In this document: piece by piece, positions 19,881-27,645 of the stretch
How the letters are laid out: every line of letters starts with the position of its first letter
Numbering within the stretch: position 1 is the stretch's first letter
From: Alteromonas confluentis
GTDB lineage: Bacteria; Pseudomonadota; Gammaproteobacteria; Enterobacterales; Alteromonadaceae
Direction: 5' to 3'
Length of the DNA: 64,000 bases
Assembly: GCF_001757105.1 (NCBI RefSeq)
Contig: NZ_MDHN01000005.1
Location: forward strand, 1 to 64,000
Position numbers and translations under genes: made by a program
Notes under the pieces: generated by a model
The model's input: the letters and a program-made list of their open reading frames with translations, nothing else
What the model was told of the DNA's origin: nothing
Database searches by the model: none

Positions 19881-20965
19881 GGTTTGTTCCCGGCGTCACC
19901 AGCCTCTTTATTTGCGGTATCGGAGGCGGCAGCTTGATTCTGCTTTTCCTGTTCTGCGGCTGCTTTTTTGGCTAAACGCACTTTTTCCTGTTCACTGTCA
20001 TGCTTTTCATAAGCGGTAACAATACGGGCAACCACAGGGTGGCGCACCACGTCTTCTGCTTTAAAGAAGTTAAACGAAATATCGTTCACGTTCTCTAACA
20101 CTTCAATGGCGTTACGTAATCCTGAGCGCACACCGCGCGGTAAATCTACCTGCGTGATATCGCCGGTGATCACAGCCTTGGAGTTAAAGCCAATACGGGT
20201 GAGGAACATTTTCATCTGTTCAGTCGTGGTATTTTGCGACTCATCCAGAATGATGAAGGCATCGTTCAAGGTGCGCCCACGCATATACGCCAGCGGGGCC
20301 ACTTCAATGACATTGCGCTCCATCAACTTCTCTACTTTCTCGAACCCCAGCATCTCAAAGAGCGCATCGTAGAGTGGACGCAAATACGGATCGACTTTCT
20401 GAGACAAATCACCCGGTAGGAAACCCAGTTTTTCACCGGCTTCAACCGCAGGACGGGTAAGCAGAATACGGCGAACTTCCTGACGCTCTAATGCGTCAAC
20501 CGCACAGGCAACCGCCAGATAGGTTTTACCCGTACCTGCTGGGCCAATACCAAAGGTGATATCGTGATTAACGACGTTAGCAACGTACTGTGCCTGATTG
20601 GGATTACGGGGCTTGATGACACCACGTTTAGTACGGATATTAATCTCTTTCCCGTACACGGTGGTCTCTTCACGCTCAAGGCATCGGGCTTCCTGAATGG
20701 CCAGGTGGACTTGTTCAGGTTCGAGTTGCGGTACTAAACCCTTTACCGGCTGTGTTTCAATGTAGAGGAGCTTGAGTAGCTCAGCAGCACCGTTTGCCTG
20801 AAGTGCTTCGCCCAATATTTTAAATTTATTGTTGCGATAGCTGATTTCAACGCCCAATCTGCGTTCAATTTGTTTGATATTGTCATCAAACGGGCCGCAC
20901 AGGCTGGATAAACGTTTATTGTCTGCAGGTTCTAAAATTACTTCGTTGCTTACCAGAGTACTCAA
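19877..20965 (-). CDS. ybeZ: PhoH-family ATPase YbeZ
   Basis: This 362-residue NTPase has an N-terminal KH-like region (about 15-100), then Walker A GPAGTGKT (141-148) and Walker [10 protein letters not shown]. It is a putative RNA helicase or ATPase that works with YbeY on rRNA. The C-terminus is a low-complexity Ala/Gln/Glu/Lys-rich tail of about 40 residues. The start is a TTG with GAGG about 12 nt upstream. It follows miaB by 30 nt. Confidence 0.94.
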   Translation of the reverse strand: MSTLVSNEVILEPADNKRLSSLCGPFDDNIKQIERRLGVEISYRNNKFKILGEALQANGAAELLKLLYIETQPVKGLVPQLEPEQVHLAIQEARCLEREETTVYGKEINIRTKRGVIKPRNPNQAQYVANVVNHDITFGIGPAGTGKTYLAVACAVDALERQEVRRILLTRPAVEAGEKLGFLPGDLSQKVDPYLRPLYDALFEMLGFEKVEKLMERNVIEVAPLAYMRGRTLNDAFIILDESQNTTTEQMKMFLTRIGFNSKAVITGDITQVDLPRGVRSGLRNAIEVLENVNDISFNFFKAEDVVRHPVVARIVTAYEKHDSEQEKVRLAKKAAAEQEKQNQAAASDTANKEAGDAGNKP

Positions 20966-20995
20966 GTTCTGTTATTCCTCACTTCTTAAATTAAA

Positions 20996-22429
20996 TCAGG
21001 CTGGGACGTATTGACCCACGCCCAGTGCATCGGGAACGTCATTCTGATGCTTTGCCATGATAGATTGGGGCGAAACCGCCACACGCAAGCCCATATCTTT
21101 CTCTCGGCGAACCACTTCACCACGCAGTGAATTAGTGAATACGTCTGTGATCTTCACATCAACGAATTCGCCAATCATGTCGGGCATACCTTCGAAGTTC
21201 ACAACACGGTTATTTTCAGTACGGCCAGACAGTTCCATTGGGTTCTTTTTCGACGGTCCTTCCACCAAAATACGCTGTTCGGTACCTACCATGTGACGGG
21301 CAATGCGCAGTGCTTGTTGTGTAATACGTTGCTGTAGCAGATGAAGACGTTGCTTTTTCACTTCTTCGGTCACGTCATCAACGGCGTCAGCCGCGGGTGT
21401 ACCCGGACGGGCACTGTAAATGAAGCTAAAGCTCAGGTCGTAATCGATGGCCTGGATGAGATCCATGGTAGCTTCAAAATCAGCATCGGTTTCACCCGGA
21501 TAGCCAATGATAAAGTCAGATGACATGCAGATATTCGGACGTACTTTCTTCAGCTTTCTGATTTTTGATTTGTATTCTAATGCCGTGTGGCCACGCTTCA
21601 TCATATTCAGAATGCGGTCTGAACCACTTTGTACCGGCAAATGCAGGTGATCAACCAGCTCCGGAATGCTTTCGTAAGCAGCAATGATGTCGTCAGTAAA
21701 TTCAACCGGATGCGACGTGGTATAGCGAATGCGGTCGATACCATCAATTGCCGCTACCAATTCCAGTAATTCTGCGAAACGACAGATGGTGCCGTCGTGG
21801 TGTTCACCACGGAACGCGTTTACGTTCTGACCAAGCAGGTTAACTTCACGCACACCTTGTTCAGCCAATTGGGCAATTTCCAGAATGACATCATCCACCG
21901 GACGGCTCACTTCCTCGCCTCGGGTGTAAGGTACAACGCAGAACGTACAGTACTTAGAGCAACCTTCCATAATTGATACAAAGGCTGTGGGTCCTTCTGC
22001 ACGAGGCTCGGGCAGTGAATCGAATTTTTCGATTTCGGGGAAGCTCACGTCAACCACTGACGATGCGCCGCCGTGCAGTTGCTTAATCATTTCAGGTAAG
22101 CGGTGCAGGGTTTGCGGGCCAAATACGATGTCTACAAATGGCGCGCGTTGACGAATTTGGTCACCTTCCTGTGAGGCCACGCAGCCGCCTACGCCAATAA
22201 TGAGTTCTGGCTTGTCTTTCTTCAGATTTTTCCAGCGGCCTAGTTGGTGGAACACCTTTTCCTGTGCTTTTTCACGGATCGAACAGGTGTTGAGGAGGAT
22301 AACGTCCGCATCCTCGGCTTCCTGCGCAAGCGAATAACCATGGGTAGAGTCCAATAGATCTGCCATCTTCTCCGAGTCGTACTCGTTCATCTGACAGCCC
22401 CAGGTTTTGATATACAGCTTCTTGGTCAT
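20996..22429 (-). CDS. miaB: tRNA-2-methylthio-N6-dimethylallyladenosine synthase
   Basis: MiaB is a radical-SAM methylthiotransferase that modifies A37 of tRNAs reading UNN codons. From the ATG at 22429 the product has 477 residues. The N-terminal MTTase domain has cluster ligands C12, C49 and C83; the radical SAM motif has C157, C161 and C164 (GCSKYCTFC); a C-terminal TRAM domain covers about 375-445. These positions equal those of E. coli MiaB, which supports this ATG over the GTG two codons upstream. It heads the ybeZ-ybeY-corC-lnt operon and is divergent from ubiF, as in E. coli. Confidence 0.97.
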   Translation of the reverse strand: MTKKLYIKTWGCQMNEYDSEKMADLLDSTHGYSLAQEAEDADVILLNTCSIREKAQEKVFHQLGRWKNLKKDKPELIIGVGGCVASQEGDQIRQRAPFVDIVFGPQTLHRLPEMIKQLHGGASSVVDVSFPEIEKFDSLPEPRAEGPTAFVSIMEGCSKYCTFCVVPYTRGEEVSRPVDDVILEIAQLAEQGVREVNLLGQNVNAFRGEHHDGTICRFAELLELVAAIDGIDRIRYTTSHPVEFTDDIIAAYESIPELVDHLHLPVQSGSDRILNMMKRGHTALEYKSKIRKLKKVRPNICMSSDFIIGYPGETDADFEATMDLIQAIDYDLSFSFIYSARPGTPAADAVDDVTEEVKKQRLHLLQQRITQQALRIARHMVGTEQRILVEGPSKKNPMELSGRTENNRVVNFEGMPDMIGEFVDVKITDVFTNSLRGEVVRREKDMGLRVAVSPQSIMAKHQNDVPDALGVGQYVPA

Positions 22430-22678
22430 ATTCACATCACGATTTCAGGTTTTCCGGCAGGGACCACCAAAGGGTAATCACGATAAATGGCCGGCATGTG
22501 TTCAAAATAGCCGCGTATTTTACATTTTGTGGTGCGGTTTGCCCAGTGATTCGTTAAATCTGTTAGGCACTTTAATGTGGTTAAGTATAGCCGGCTGATC
22601 TAACGCAAGGCAGAAATCATGGTGGTTGGTAGTTAAAAAGAGTTTACGTCATAATGCGGCCTTACTCAGGGAGTTGTT

Positions 22679-23869
22679 ATGTCCGGAATTTCAGATATGT
22701 TCGATTTTTGTATAAATGGCGGCGGCATGGTGGGTGCGGCGCTCGCGCTGGGGCTTACGCAACAGGGCTATAAGGTGGCTATTATTGAAACAGCCATGCC
22801 GCAAGCTTTCGACCCTGGCCAGAAGCCGGACCTGCGACTTTCAGCCATTAGTCTCACATCGGTGGATTTAATGCGGGCGCTGGGGGCATGGTCATTTATT
22901 GAGAATTACCGGGTGAAACCTTACAGCAAACTGTCGGTGTGGGAACAGCCATCAATGGCCACCGAATTTGACGCCCAAAGTATCGGTCAGTCGCTTTTAG
23001 GTTACTTTGTTGAAAATCGCCTGATACAACTTGGCTGTCATCAGGCGCTTGCCGATTATGATGTGACCTGGATTAATCAGACAAAACTGGTTGGATACCG
23101 AGAAACTGAAGGCATTACCGCGGTTGAACTGGACAATCACGAGGTATTGCAATGTCGTTATCTCATTGGTGCTGACGGTGCTCGCAGTCAGGTGAGGGCG
23201 CTTGCACAAATCGGCAGCACCGGCTGGCAATACGGGCAGCAGGCTATGGGCATTACGGTAGAATTGCAAAGTGATCCCGGTTCTGAAACCTGGCAGCAGT
23301 TTTACCCGAGTGGGCCCAGGGCGTTGTTGCCAATGTATGGCAATTATGCCTCATTAATTTGGTACGACGATGCAACGCGCATCAAACAGCTGAAAAGTTT
23401 AAGCAAGCAGCAACTCACTGAAGAAATCCAATCGCATTTTCCAGATCGGATAGGTCCATTTTCTATACTGGATAAAGCGTCCTTTGTGCTCACCCGTTCC
23501 CACGCCTCAGACTATGTGCGTCCCGGCGTTATTCTGGTAGGGGATGCCGCTCATACCATTAACCCGTTGGCTGGGCAGGGCGTGAATCTCGGTTTCAAAG
23601 ATGTGGCCGCGTTGTTGGCTGTTACTGCAACCTGTAAACCGGAGCAGCCAGAGTTTCATCAACAGCTTAAGACAGCTTATGAAACGCCTCGCAAGCGGGA
23701 CAACTTGATGATGATGTCGGCCATGGACAGTTTCTACCTCTTGTTTAGTAATGAAATACCCCCAGTTAAATGGATAAGAAACTTGATGTTGAAAGGCGCT
23801 GATATGGCGGGGCCAATAAAACACAAGATACTCAAATATGCGATGGGGATGGATGAATGGAAGTTCTGA
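22679..23869 (+). CDS. ubiF: 3-demethoxyubiquinol 3-hydroxylase (UbiF-type FAD monooxygenase)
   Basis: This 396-residue flavoprotein monooxygenase belongs to the UbiH/UbiF/UbiI family that hydroxylates the ubiquinone ring. It has the N-terminal FAD fold GGGMVGAALALGL, the middle DG motif (LIGADGARSQVR), and GDAAHTINPLAGQGVNLGFKD that binds FAD ribityl and pyrophosphate. UbiF rather than a paralogue is inferred from its position divergent to miaB, the E. coli arrangement. The ATG at 22679 has a CAGGGA site. Its last 13 nt overlap a small membrane protein gene. Confidence 0.88.
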   Translation: MSGISDMFDFCINGGGMVGAALALGLTQQGYKVAIIETAMPQAFDPGQKPDLRLSAISLTSVDLMRALGAWSFIENYRVKPYSKLSVWEQPSMATEFDAQSIGQSLLGYFVENRLIQLGCHQALADYDVTWINQTKLVGYRETEGITAVELDNHEVLQCRYLIGADGARSQVRALAQIGSTGWQYGQQAMGITVELQSDPGSETWQQFYPSGPRALLPMYGNYASLIWYDDATRIKQLKSLSKQQLTEEIQSHFPDRIGPFSILDKASFVLTRSHASDYVRPGVILVGDAAHTINPLAGQGVNLGFKDVAALLAVTATCKPEQPEFHQQLKTAYETPRKRDNLMMMSAMDSFYLLFSNEIPPVKWIRNLMLKGADMAGPIKHKILKYAMGMDEWKF

Positions 23870-24036
23870 TCTTACTGGGTGTGCTTTTCGCGGCGCTGTT
23901 TATCATTGTGCCACTGATTGAACGTTCGAATATGCGGGTAAGTCCGGAAACCGCGGGCAAAATCAGCCGCTGGATCTGGCCGTTGGTGATGATATCACTG
24001 GTAATACAGCTTATTCGGATGATGATGCAGGGTTAA
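23857..24036 (+). CDS. Small two-helix membrane protein overlapping the ubiF end
   Basis: This 59-residue ORF begins with ATG inside the last codons of ubiF (13-nt overlap in another frame), with GGATGG just upstream as a possible ribosome site. It encodes two hydrophobic stretches (about residues 3-21 and 42-55) joined by a polar loop (ERSNMRVSPETAGK). The length, overlap and membrane pattern suggest a translated, coupled gene. I do not recognise the family. The TetR gene ends 16 nt downstream on the other strand. Confidence 0.6.
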   Translation: MEVLILLGVLFAALFIIVPLIERSNMRVSPETAGKISRWIWPLVMISLVIQLIRMMMQG

Positions 24037-24052
24037 TTCAGCCTGTGTCATC

Positions 24053-24628
24053 TCAGGCGGCGCTATTTAATTCGCTCATCGCTCTGTTTATCAGTCGTTT
24101 AGTTTGTTCATCGTCATCACAGACAAAAGCCTGTGTTCTAAGACCGACGAATTGACATTGAAGCCAGGCGGCCAGCTCATTGAGATCAGCTTCTTGTGAT
24201 ATGTTGCCTTGCTGCTGAGCATTCTTCAACACTAACAAAAATGCTGATTTCAGCGCAGCCATCCCTTCAACTACTACCTGCCTGATCGCTTCCGGCAATT
24301 GTTCCATATCAGAAAGTGTTCTAACCAGCAGACATTGACGTTGGTACTGCAAGTCCCCGGGACAAGTTGTCACACTGACAAAATATTTTTCTAACTCTGC
24401 AAGCGTATCCGGAAAGGTGGAACAGGCCTCTATATCACTTTTACTATCCTCTACGTACGTTTCTATCACCAGCTGAAACAAGCCATCTTTACTTTTAAAT
24501 CGGTGGTAAATGCTTCCTGGCCGCATATCCAATGCGGTTTGCAACTCACGCATGCCCACAGCGCTATAGCCTTTTTTCCAGAATACTGCAGTCGCACTCT
24601 TAATCAGTTCTTCATTGCTTAATTTCAT
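24053..24628 (-). CDS. TetR/AcrR-family transcriptional repressor
   Basis: The 191-residue protein has an N-terminal helix-turn-helix (SATAVFWKKGYSAVGMRELQTALDMRPGSIYHRFKSKDGLF, about 10-50) and an alpha-helical ligand domain. I start at the ATG (24628) because the HTH begins nearby; the frame is open to 24661. The gene is divergent from an AhpD-like gene, and the 130-nt gap contains two palindromes TTGAAC-N4-GTTCAA, the likely operators. The probable target is its own gene and the neighbour. The ligand is unknown; such pairs often sense reactive or electrophilic compounds. Confidence 0.85.
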   Translation of the reverse strand: MKLSNEELIKSATAVFWKKGYSAVGMRELQTALDMRPGSIYHRFKSKDGLFQLVIETYVEDSKSDIEACSTFPDTLAELEKYFVSVTTCPGDLQYQRQCLLVRTLSDMEQLPEAIRQVVVEGMAALKSAFLLVLKNAQQQGNISQEADLNELAAWLQCQFVGLRTQAFVCDDDEQTKRLINRAMSELNSAA

Positions 24629-24653
24629 AAAATATAGCCTAAAAATTATTTTT

Positions 24654-24669
24654 TTGAACAAGTGTTCAA
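24654..24669. promoter_or_regulatory. TetR operator 1
   Basis: TTGAACAAGTGTTCAA has 6-bp inverted arms around AAGT. It lies 26 nt upstream of the tetR ATG, where the tetR promoter is expected. Confidence 0.65.
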
Positions 24670-24677
24670 ATTGGTGG

Positions 24678-24707
24678 TTGAACGATCGTTCAAACCCCTT
24701 GTATCAT
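24678..24707 (+). promoter_or_regulatory. TetR operator 2 overlapping the promoter of the AhpD-like gene
   Basis: TTGAACGATCGTTCAA (24678-24693) is a perfect 16-bp palindrome, with its centre 24 bp from that of operator 1. Its left end TTGAAC can act as a -35, with TATCAT at 24702-24707 as the -10 (18-bp spacer), so bound repressor would block the promoter. Confidence 0.65.
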
Positions 24708-24758
24708 GGTTACAGAGCAATCACATTGCGTTGATTATTTTACTTAAAGGAGAATTTT

Positions 24759-25313
24759 ATGACTACTTATACATTACATACTCAAGATACTGCTCCCGAT
24801 AAAGCTAAGCCACTACTGGAAAATTCAAAGAAGTCTTTCGGAATGATCCCCAATTTACATGCGGTCATGGCATCATCTCCTGAATTACTGGAAGGTTATC
24901 AGGTGCTTCATGATTTAGCTCAGAAAACAGATTTTTCTGCAGATGAATTAACCGTGGTCTGGCAAACGGTAAACGTGGAGCACCAGTGCCACTATTGCGT
25001 GCCTGCGCATACAGGCATCGCTAAAAACATGAAAGTTGATGATAAACTCATTGATGCATTGCGTAATAATGAAGAGCTTGAAGATGCAAAGTTAAATGCC
25101 CTGAGAAATGCAGTCCTCTCTGTCACCCGAGGTCGTGGGCACATTGACGATGCGGCGATGAAAGGCTTTACTGATGCGGGTTACACATCAAGAAATATGC
25201 TAGATATTATATTAATTCTAGCTCAGAAAGTGATGAGTAATTATACCAATCATCTTGCTGAAACGCCTGTAGATGCGGCATTCGAAAAGTTTGCGTGGAC
25301 ACCGGTGAAGTAA
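24759..25313 (+). CDS. AhpD-like carboxymuconolactone decarboxylase-family protein
   Basis: This 184-residue cytoplasmic protein carries the redox motif E-H-x-C-H-Y-C-x3-H (E74, C77, C80, H84) of AhpD-type peroxidase-related proteins, on the all-helical CMD fold. The Cys pair suggests a thiol peroxidase or disulfide reductase function; a true decarboxylase role is unlikely. An AAGGAGA site stands 6 nt before the ATG. It is probably repressed by the divergent TetR protein through the twin operators. A hairpin follows the gene. Confidence 0.82.
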   Translation: MTTYTLHTQDTAPDKAKPLLENSKKSFGMIPNLHAVMASSPELLEGYQVLHDLAQKTDFSADELTVVWQTVNVEHQCHYCVPAHTGIAKNMKVDDKLIDALRNNEELEDAKLNALRNAVLSVTRGRGHIDDAAMKGFTDAGYTSRNMLDIILILAQKVMSNYTNHLAETPVDAAFEKFAWTPVK

Positions 25314-25320
25314 AACAAAA

Positions 25321-25345
25321 ACGGCTATCTTAAGCAGATAGCCGT
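25321..25345 (-). terminator. Terminator of the alanine/glycine symporter gene
   Basis: ACGGCTATCT (25321-25330) and AGATAGCCGT (25336-25345) are perfect 10-bp arms. On the minus strand the stem is followed by TTTTGTTTT, so it is best for the symporter gene, though it also closes the plus-strand AhpD-like unit. Confidence 0.88.
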
Positions 25346-25352
25346 AATTCGT

Positions 25353-26756
25353 TTACCAGATACCGTCTTCAGTTTTTCCCTGAATCTCACAGTCGCCAGT
25401 TTTGTACTCCATATCGCCACCACGGTCGTGTTTGGCAAAATAATCTTTGCTGATAGAAACGATAGTCGGTGTCATCCATACAATAGCAATGATATTGATC
25501 ACAGACATCAAACCCAGCGCCATATCGGCCATGGCCCATACAGTTGGCAGTGCGGCCTGTGAACCCCACAGGATCATACCCAGATAACCAATGGTGTAAG
25601 CAATACGACCCACTTTATTATCCAGTTTGAACATATGCAGGTTACTTTCGCCATAAGCGTAATTGGCTACCACAGAGGTAAACGAGAACAGACAGATTGC
25701 TGCTGCGACAAAGTCTTCGCCGCCCATACCGATGTGTTTGGTCATTGCCGCCTGAGTCATACCGATGCCTTCCATGTGTCCGGTGGCTTCACCGCCGGCA
25801 AGCAGGATGATAAACGCCGTAGCCGTACATAAAATCATGGTATCAATAAACACACCAAGCATTTGTACATATCCTTGCGATACCGGGTGATTTGGATTAG
25901 GCGCGGCACTGGCAGCCGCGTGGGGCACACTGCCTGAGCCTGCTTCGTTAGAATACAGACCACGCTGAATACCATTTTTAATGGCTGCTCCCAGCATACC
26001 CGCACCGGCTTCTTGTAAGCCAAATGCCGATTTAATAATTGACATCAACACTGCGGGTAACTCGGTAATATTGAGCACCACAATAATGATGGCAGCCAGT
26101 ACGTAGCCAATGGCCATGAACGGAACAATCCATTCAGCGAAGCGAGCGATACCGCGTAATCCCCCAACGACAATTAACGACGCCAAGCCAATTATCACAA
26201 GACCAGAATAGAGTGGATTAAAACTGTAAGCATTGTTCAGTGCATCGGTAATCGTGTTGGCCTGTACGGCACTGAATACAAATCCATAACCGAAGAACAA
26301 ACAGAGAGAAAACGCAACCGCCAGCCAGGTTTTGTTCAGTCCCTGCTTAATATAGTAAGCGGGTCCACCGCGGTATTCGCCGTTTTCATCTTTCACTTTA
26401 TAAAGCTGGCCCAGCACGCTTTCGGCAAAACCGGTAGCCATGCCTAAAAAGGCAATGACCCACATCCAAAAAATGGCGCCTGCGCCACCTAATGAAATGG
26501 CCACTGCCACACCGGCGAGATTGCCGGTACCTACCCGAGCCGACAGGCTAGTGCATAAAGCTTGAAATGAACTAATACCTTCTTTGGTAGAAGAGGTACT
26601 ACCTTTCATTAATTTGAACATGTGCGTGAAGTGGCGAAGCTGAACAGCGCCTAGCTTCCATGTGAACCAGAGTCCACATCCGAGCAGCATGACGATAAGC
26701 ACCTGGCCGTCACCCCACAGCACGTTATTTACGGCCGATACAATATCGTTAATCAC
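25353..26756 (-). CDS. Sodium:alanine/glycine symporter (AGCS family)
   Basis: This 467-residue inner-membrane carrier has about ten hydrophobic segments and takes up alanine or glycine with Na+. Family marks are FQALCTSLSARVGTGNLAGVA near residue 65-85, GGPAYYI and the GLYSNEAGSGSVPHAAA stretch. The start is a GTG with AGGA 8 nt upstream. Its upstream region contains two inverted repeats between it and the tRNA operon terminator. Substrate (Ala, Gly or D-Ala) cannot be resolved from the sequence. Confidence 0.92.
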   Translation of the reverse strand: MINDIVSAVNNVLWGDGQVLIVMLLGCGLWFTWKLGAVQLRHFTHMFKLMKGSTSSTKEGISSFQALCTSLSARVGTGNLAGVAVAISLGGAGAIFWMWVIAFLGMATGFAESVLGQLYKVKDENGEYRGGPAYYIKQGLNKTWLAVAFSLCLFFGYGFVFSAVQANTITDALNNAYSFNPLYSGLVIIGLASLIVVGGLRGIARFAEWIVPFMAIGYVLAAIIIVVLNITELPAVLMSIIKSAFGLQEAGAGMLGAAIKNGIQRGLYSNEAGSGSVPHAAASAAPNPNHPVSQGYVQMLGVFIDTMILCTATAFIILLAGGEATGHMEGIGMTQAAMTKHIGMGGEDFVAAAICLFSFTSVVANYAYGESNLHMFKLDNKVGRIAYTIGYLGMILWGSQAALPTVWAMADMALGLMSVINIIAIVWMTPTIVSISKDYFAKHDRGGDMEYKTGDCEIQGKTEDGIW

Positions 26757-26806
26757 ATGAATTCCTGTTTATTTGTTCTTATGATTGTGTGTTGCTATTT
26801 ATCTTA

Positions 26807-26849
26807 TCAGAACAGGCGAAGGGGAAAAGTGATTCATTACCTGTTCTGA
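26807..26849. repeat. Inverted repeat upstream of the AGCS gene
   Basis: TCAGAACAGG (26807-26816) and CCTGTTCTGA (26840-26849) are perfect 10-bp arms around 23 nt. They lie 51 nt before the symporter start on the minus strand. They could form an mRNA leader stem or be an operator pair. Confidence 0.5.
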
Positions 26850-26858
26850 ATAATTATC

Positions 26859-26881
26859 TTATTTTTCTGAATGAAAAATAA
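26859..26881. repeat. AT-rich inverted repeat between the AGCS gene and the tRNA operon
   Basis: TTATTTTTC (26859-26867) and GAAAAATAA (26873-26881) are perfect 9-bp arms around TGAAT. No function is evident. Confidence 0.4.
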
Positions 26882-26910
26882 TGCTTGCCGGGTAGGGAAG
26901 CAGAAATAAA

Positions 26911-26936
26911 AAAAGCCAGTCATAAGACTGGCTTTT
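26911..26936 (-). terminator. Terminator of the tRNA operon
   Basis: AAAAGCCAGTC (26911-26921) and GACTGGCTTTT (26926-26936) pair around a 4-nt loop; on the minus strand more T residues follow. It begins 7 nt after the last tRNA. Confidence 0.92.
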
Positions 26937-26943
26937 TCTATTA

Positions 26944-27019
26944 TGGCTGGGGTAGCAGGACTCGAACCTACGGATGGCGGGATCAAAACCCGCTGCCTTA
27001 CCAACTTGGCTATACCCCA
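26944..27019 (-). tRNA. tRNA-Gln (anticodon UUG), copy 1
   Basis: A 76-nt cloverleaf starts TGGGGTATAGCC and ends with encoded CCA. The anticodon loop TTTTGAT gives UUG. It is the last gene of the operon and is identical to copy 2. Confidence 0.98.
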
Positions 27020-27062
27020 ATCAACTGGGTGTTAGCTGAAAGGATTCAACGTAACGAAATAA

Positions 27063-27138
27063 TGGCTGGGGTAGCAGGACTCGAACCTACGGATGGCGGG
27101 ATCAAAACCCGCTGCCTTACCAACTTGGCTATACCCCA
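27063..27138 (-). tRNA. tRNA-Gln (anticodon UUG), copy 2
   Basis: This 76-nt gene is identical in sequence to copy 1, including the encoded CCA, and is separated from it by 43 nt. Confidence 0.98.
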
Positions 27139-27143
27139 ACAGA

Positions 27144-27228
27144 TGGTGCGGAAGGAGAGACTTGAACTCTCACGCCGTGAAGCACTGGAACCTAAATCCA
27201 GCGTGTCTACCAATTCCACCACTTCCGC
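27144..27228 (-). tRNA. tRNA-Leu (anticodon UAG)
   Basis: This is an 85-nt class II tRNA with a long variable arm, starting GCGGAAGTGG and ending in encoded CCA. The anticodon loop TTTAGGT gives UAG. Confidence 0.97.
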
Positions 27229-27264
27229 GCAACTAGGACATACCTGAGAGATAAATAAGAAGAG

Positions 27265-27341
27265 TGGTGGCTACGGCGAGATTCGAACTTGCGACCCCAT
27301 CATTATGAGTGATGTGCTCTAACCAACTGAGCTACGTAGCC
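27265..27341 (-). tRNA. tRNA-Met (elongator, anticodon CAU)
   Basis: A 77-nt tRNA begins GGCTACGTAGC and ends with encoded CCA. The anticodon loop CTCATAA gives CAU. The acceptor stem starts with a G-C pair, unlike an initiator, so this is the elongator. It is the first gene of the operon. Confidence 0.95.
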
Positions 27342-27377
27342 TCTTCTTTTTCTCTTCCCTCTCAGGAAGTGGCGCGT

Positions 27378-27406
27378 ATTATGCGGATATGACGGGGCAC
27401 CGTCAA
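27378..27406 (-). promoter_or_regulatory. Promoter of the tRNA operon
   Basis: On the minus strand TTGACG (27406-27401) and CATAAT (27383-27378) have a 17-bp spacer. A GC-rich discriminator (ACGCGCC) follows, typical of stringently controlled stable-RNA promoters. Confidence 0.85.
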
Positions 27407-27645
27407 CCCCTTTTTTACTAACTTTCTCTAAGTGGTCATAATGTGTACCGAAATGCCTAATTTATCAGCAAAATGGTTATTAAGAATACAAGGAACCATG
27501 ATTTTCAACGATATTTTCTGAGCATTGAAGGGGAAGTACCCCCTGATTTGGCCGCTCGAAATCACTTTTTTAAAAATTTATTTCCTTTGATTTTCGACTT
27601 TTTTCGGTAAGGTGTTAACTAATTGTTTAAGGAATAATCAAAACT
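27407..27645. other. Intergenic region before the AtoE-type permease gene
   Basis: This stretch, part of a 304-nt gap with the tRNA promoter, is AT-rich. It has a ribosome site AAGGAA at 27629-27634. No confident promoter, repeat or small gene is seen. Confidence 0.4.

Noticed and set aside
24629..24661. Longer N-terminus for the TetR protein
   Set aside because: The extra residues are Lys/Phe/Ile-rich and run into the operator region; the ATG at 24628 fits the family start.
26811..26850. Resemblance to a glycine riboswitch core (GCGAAGGGG) near the AGCS gene
   Set aside because: The match is short and on the plus strand, while the symporter gene is on the minus strand; no paired aptamer helices or second core motif are present.
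26885..27247. A long plus-strand reading frame over the tRNA cluster
   Set aside because: It is the antisense of tRNA-Gln, tRNA-Gln and tRNA-Leu; the repeated peptide segments simply mirror the tRNA copies.
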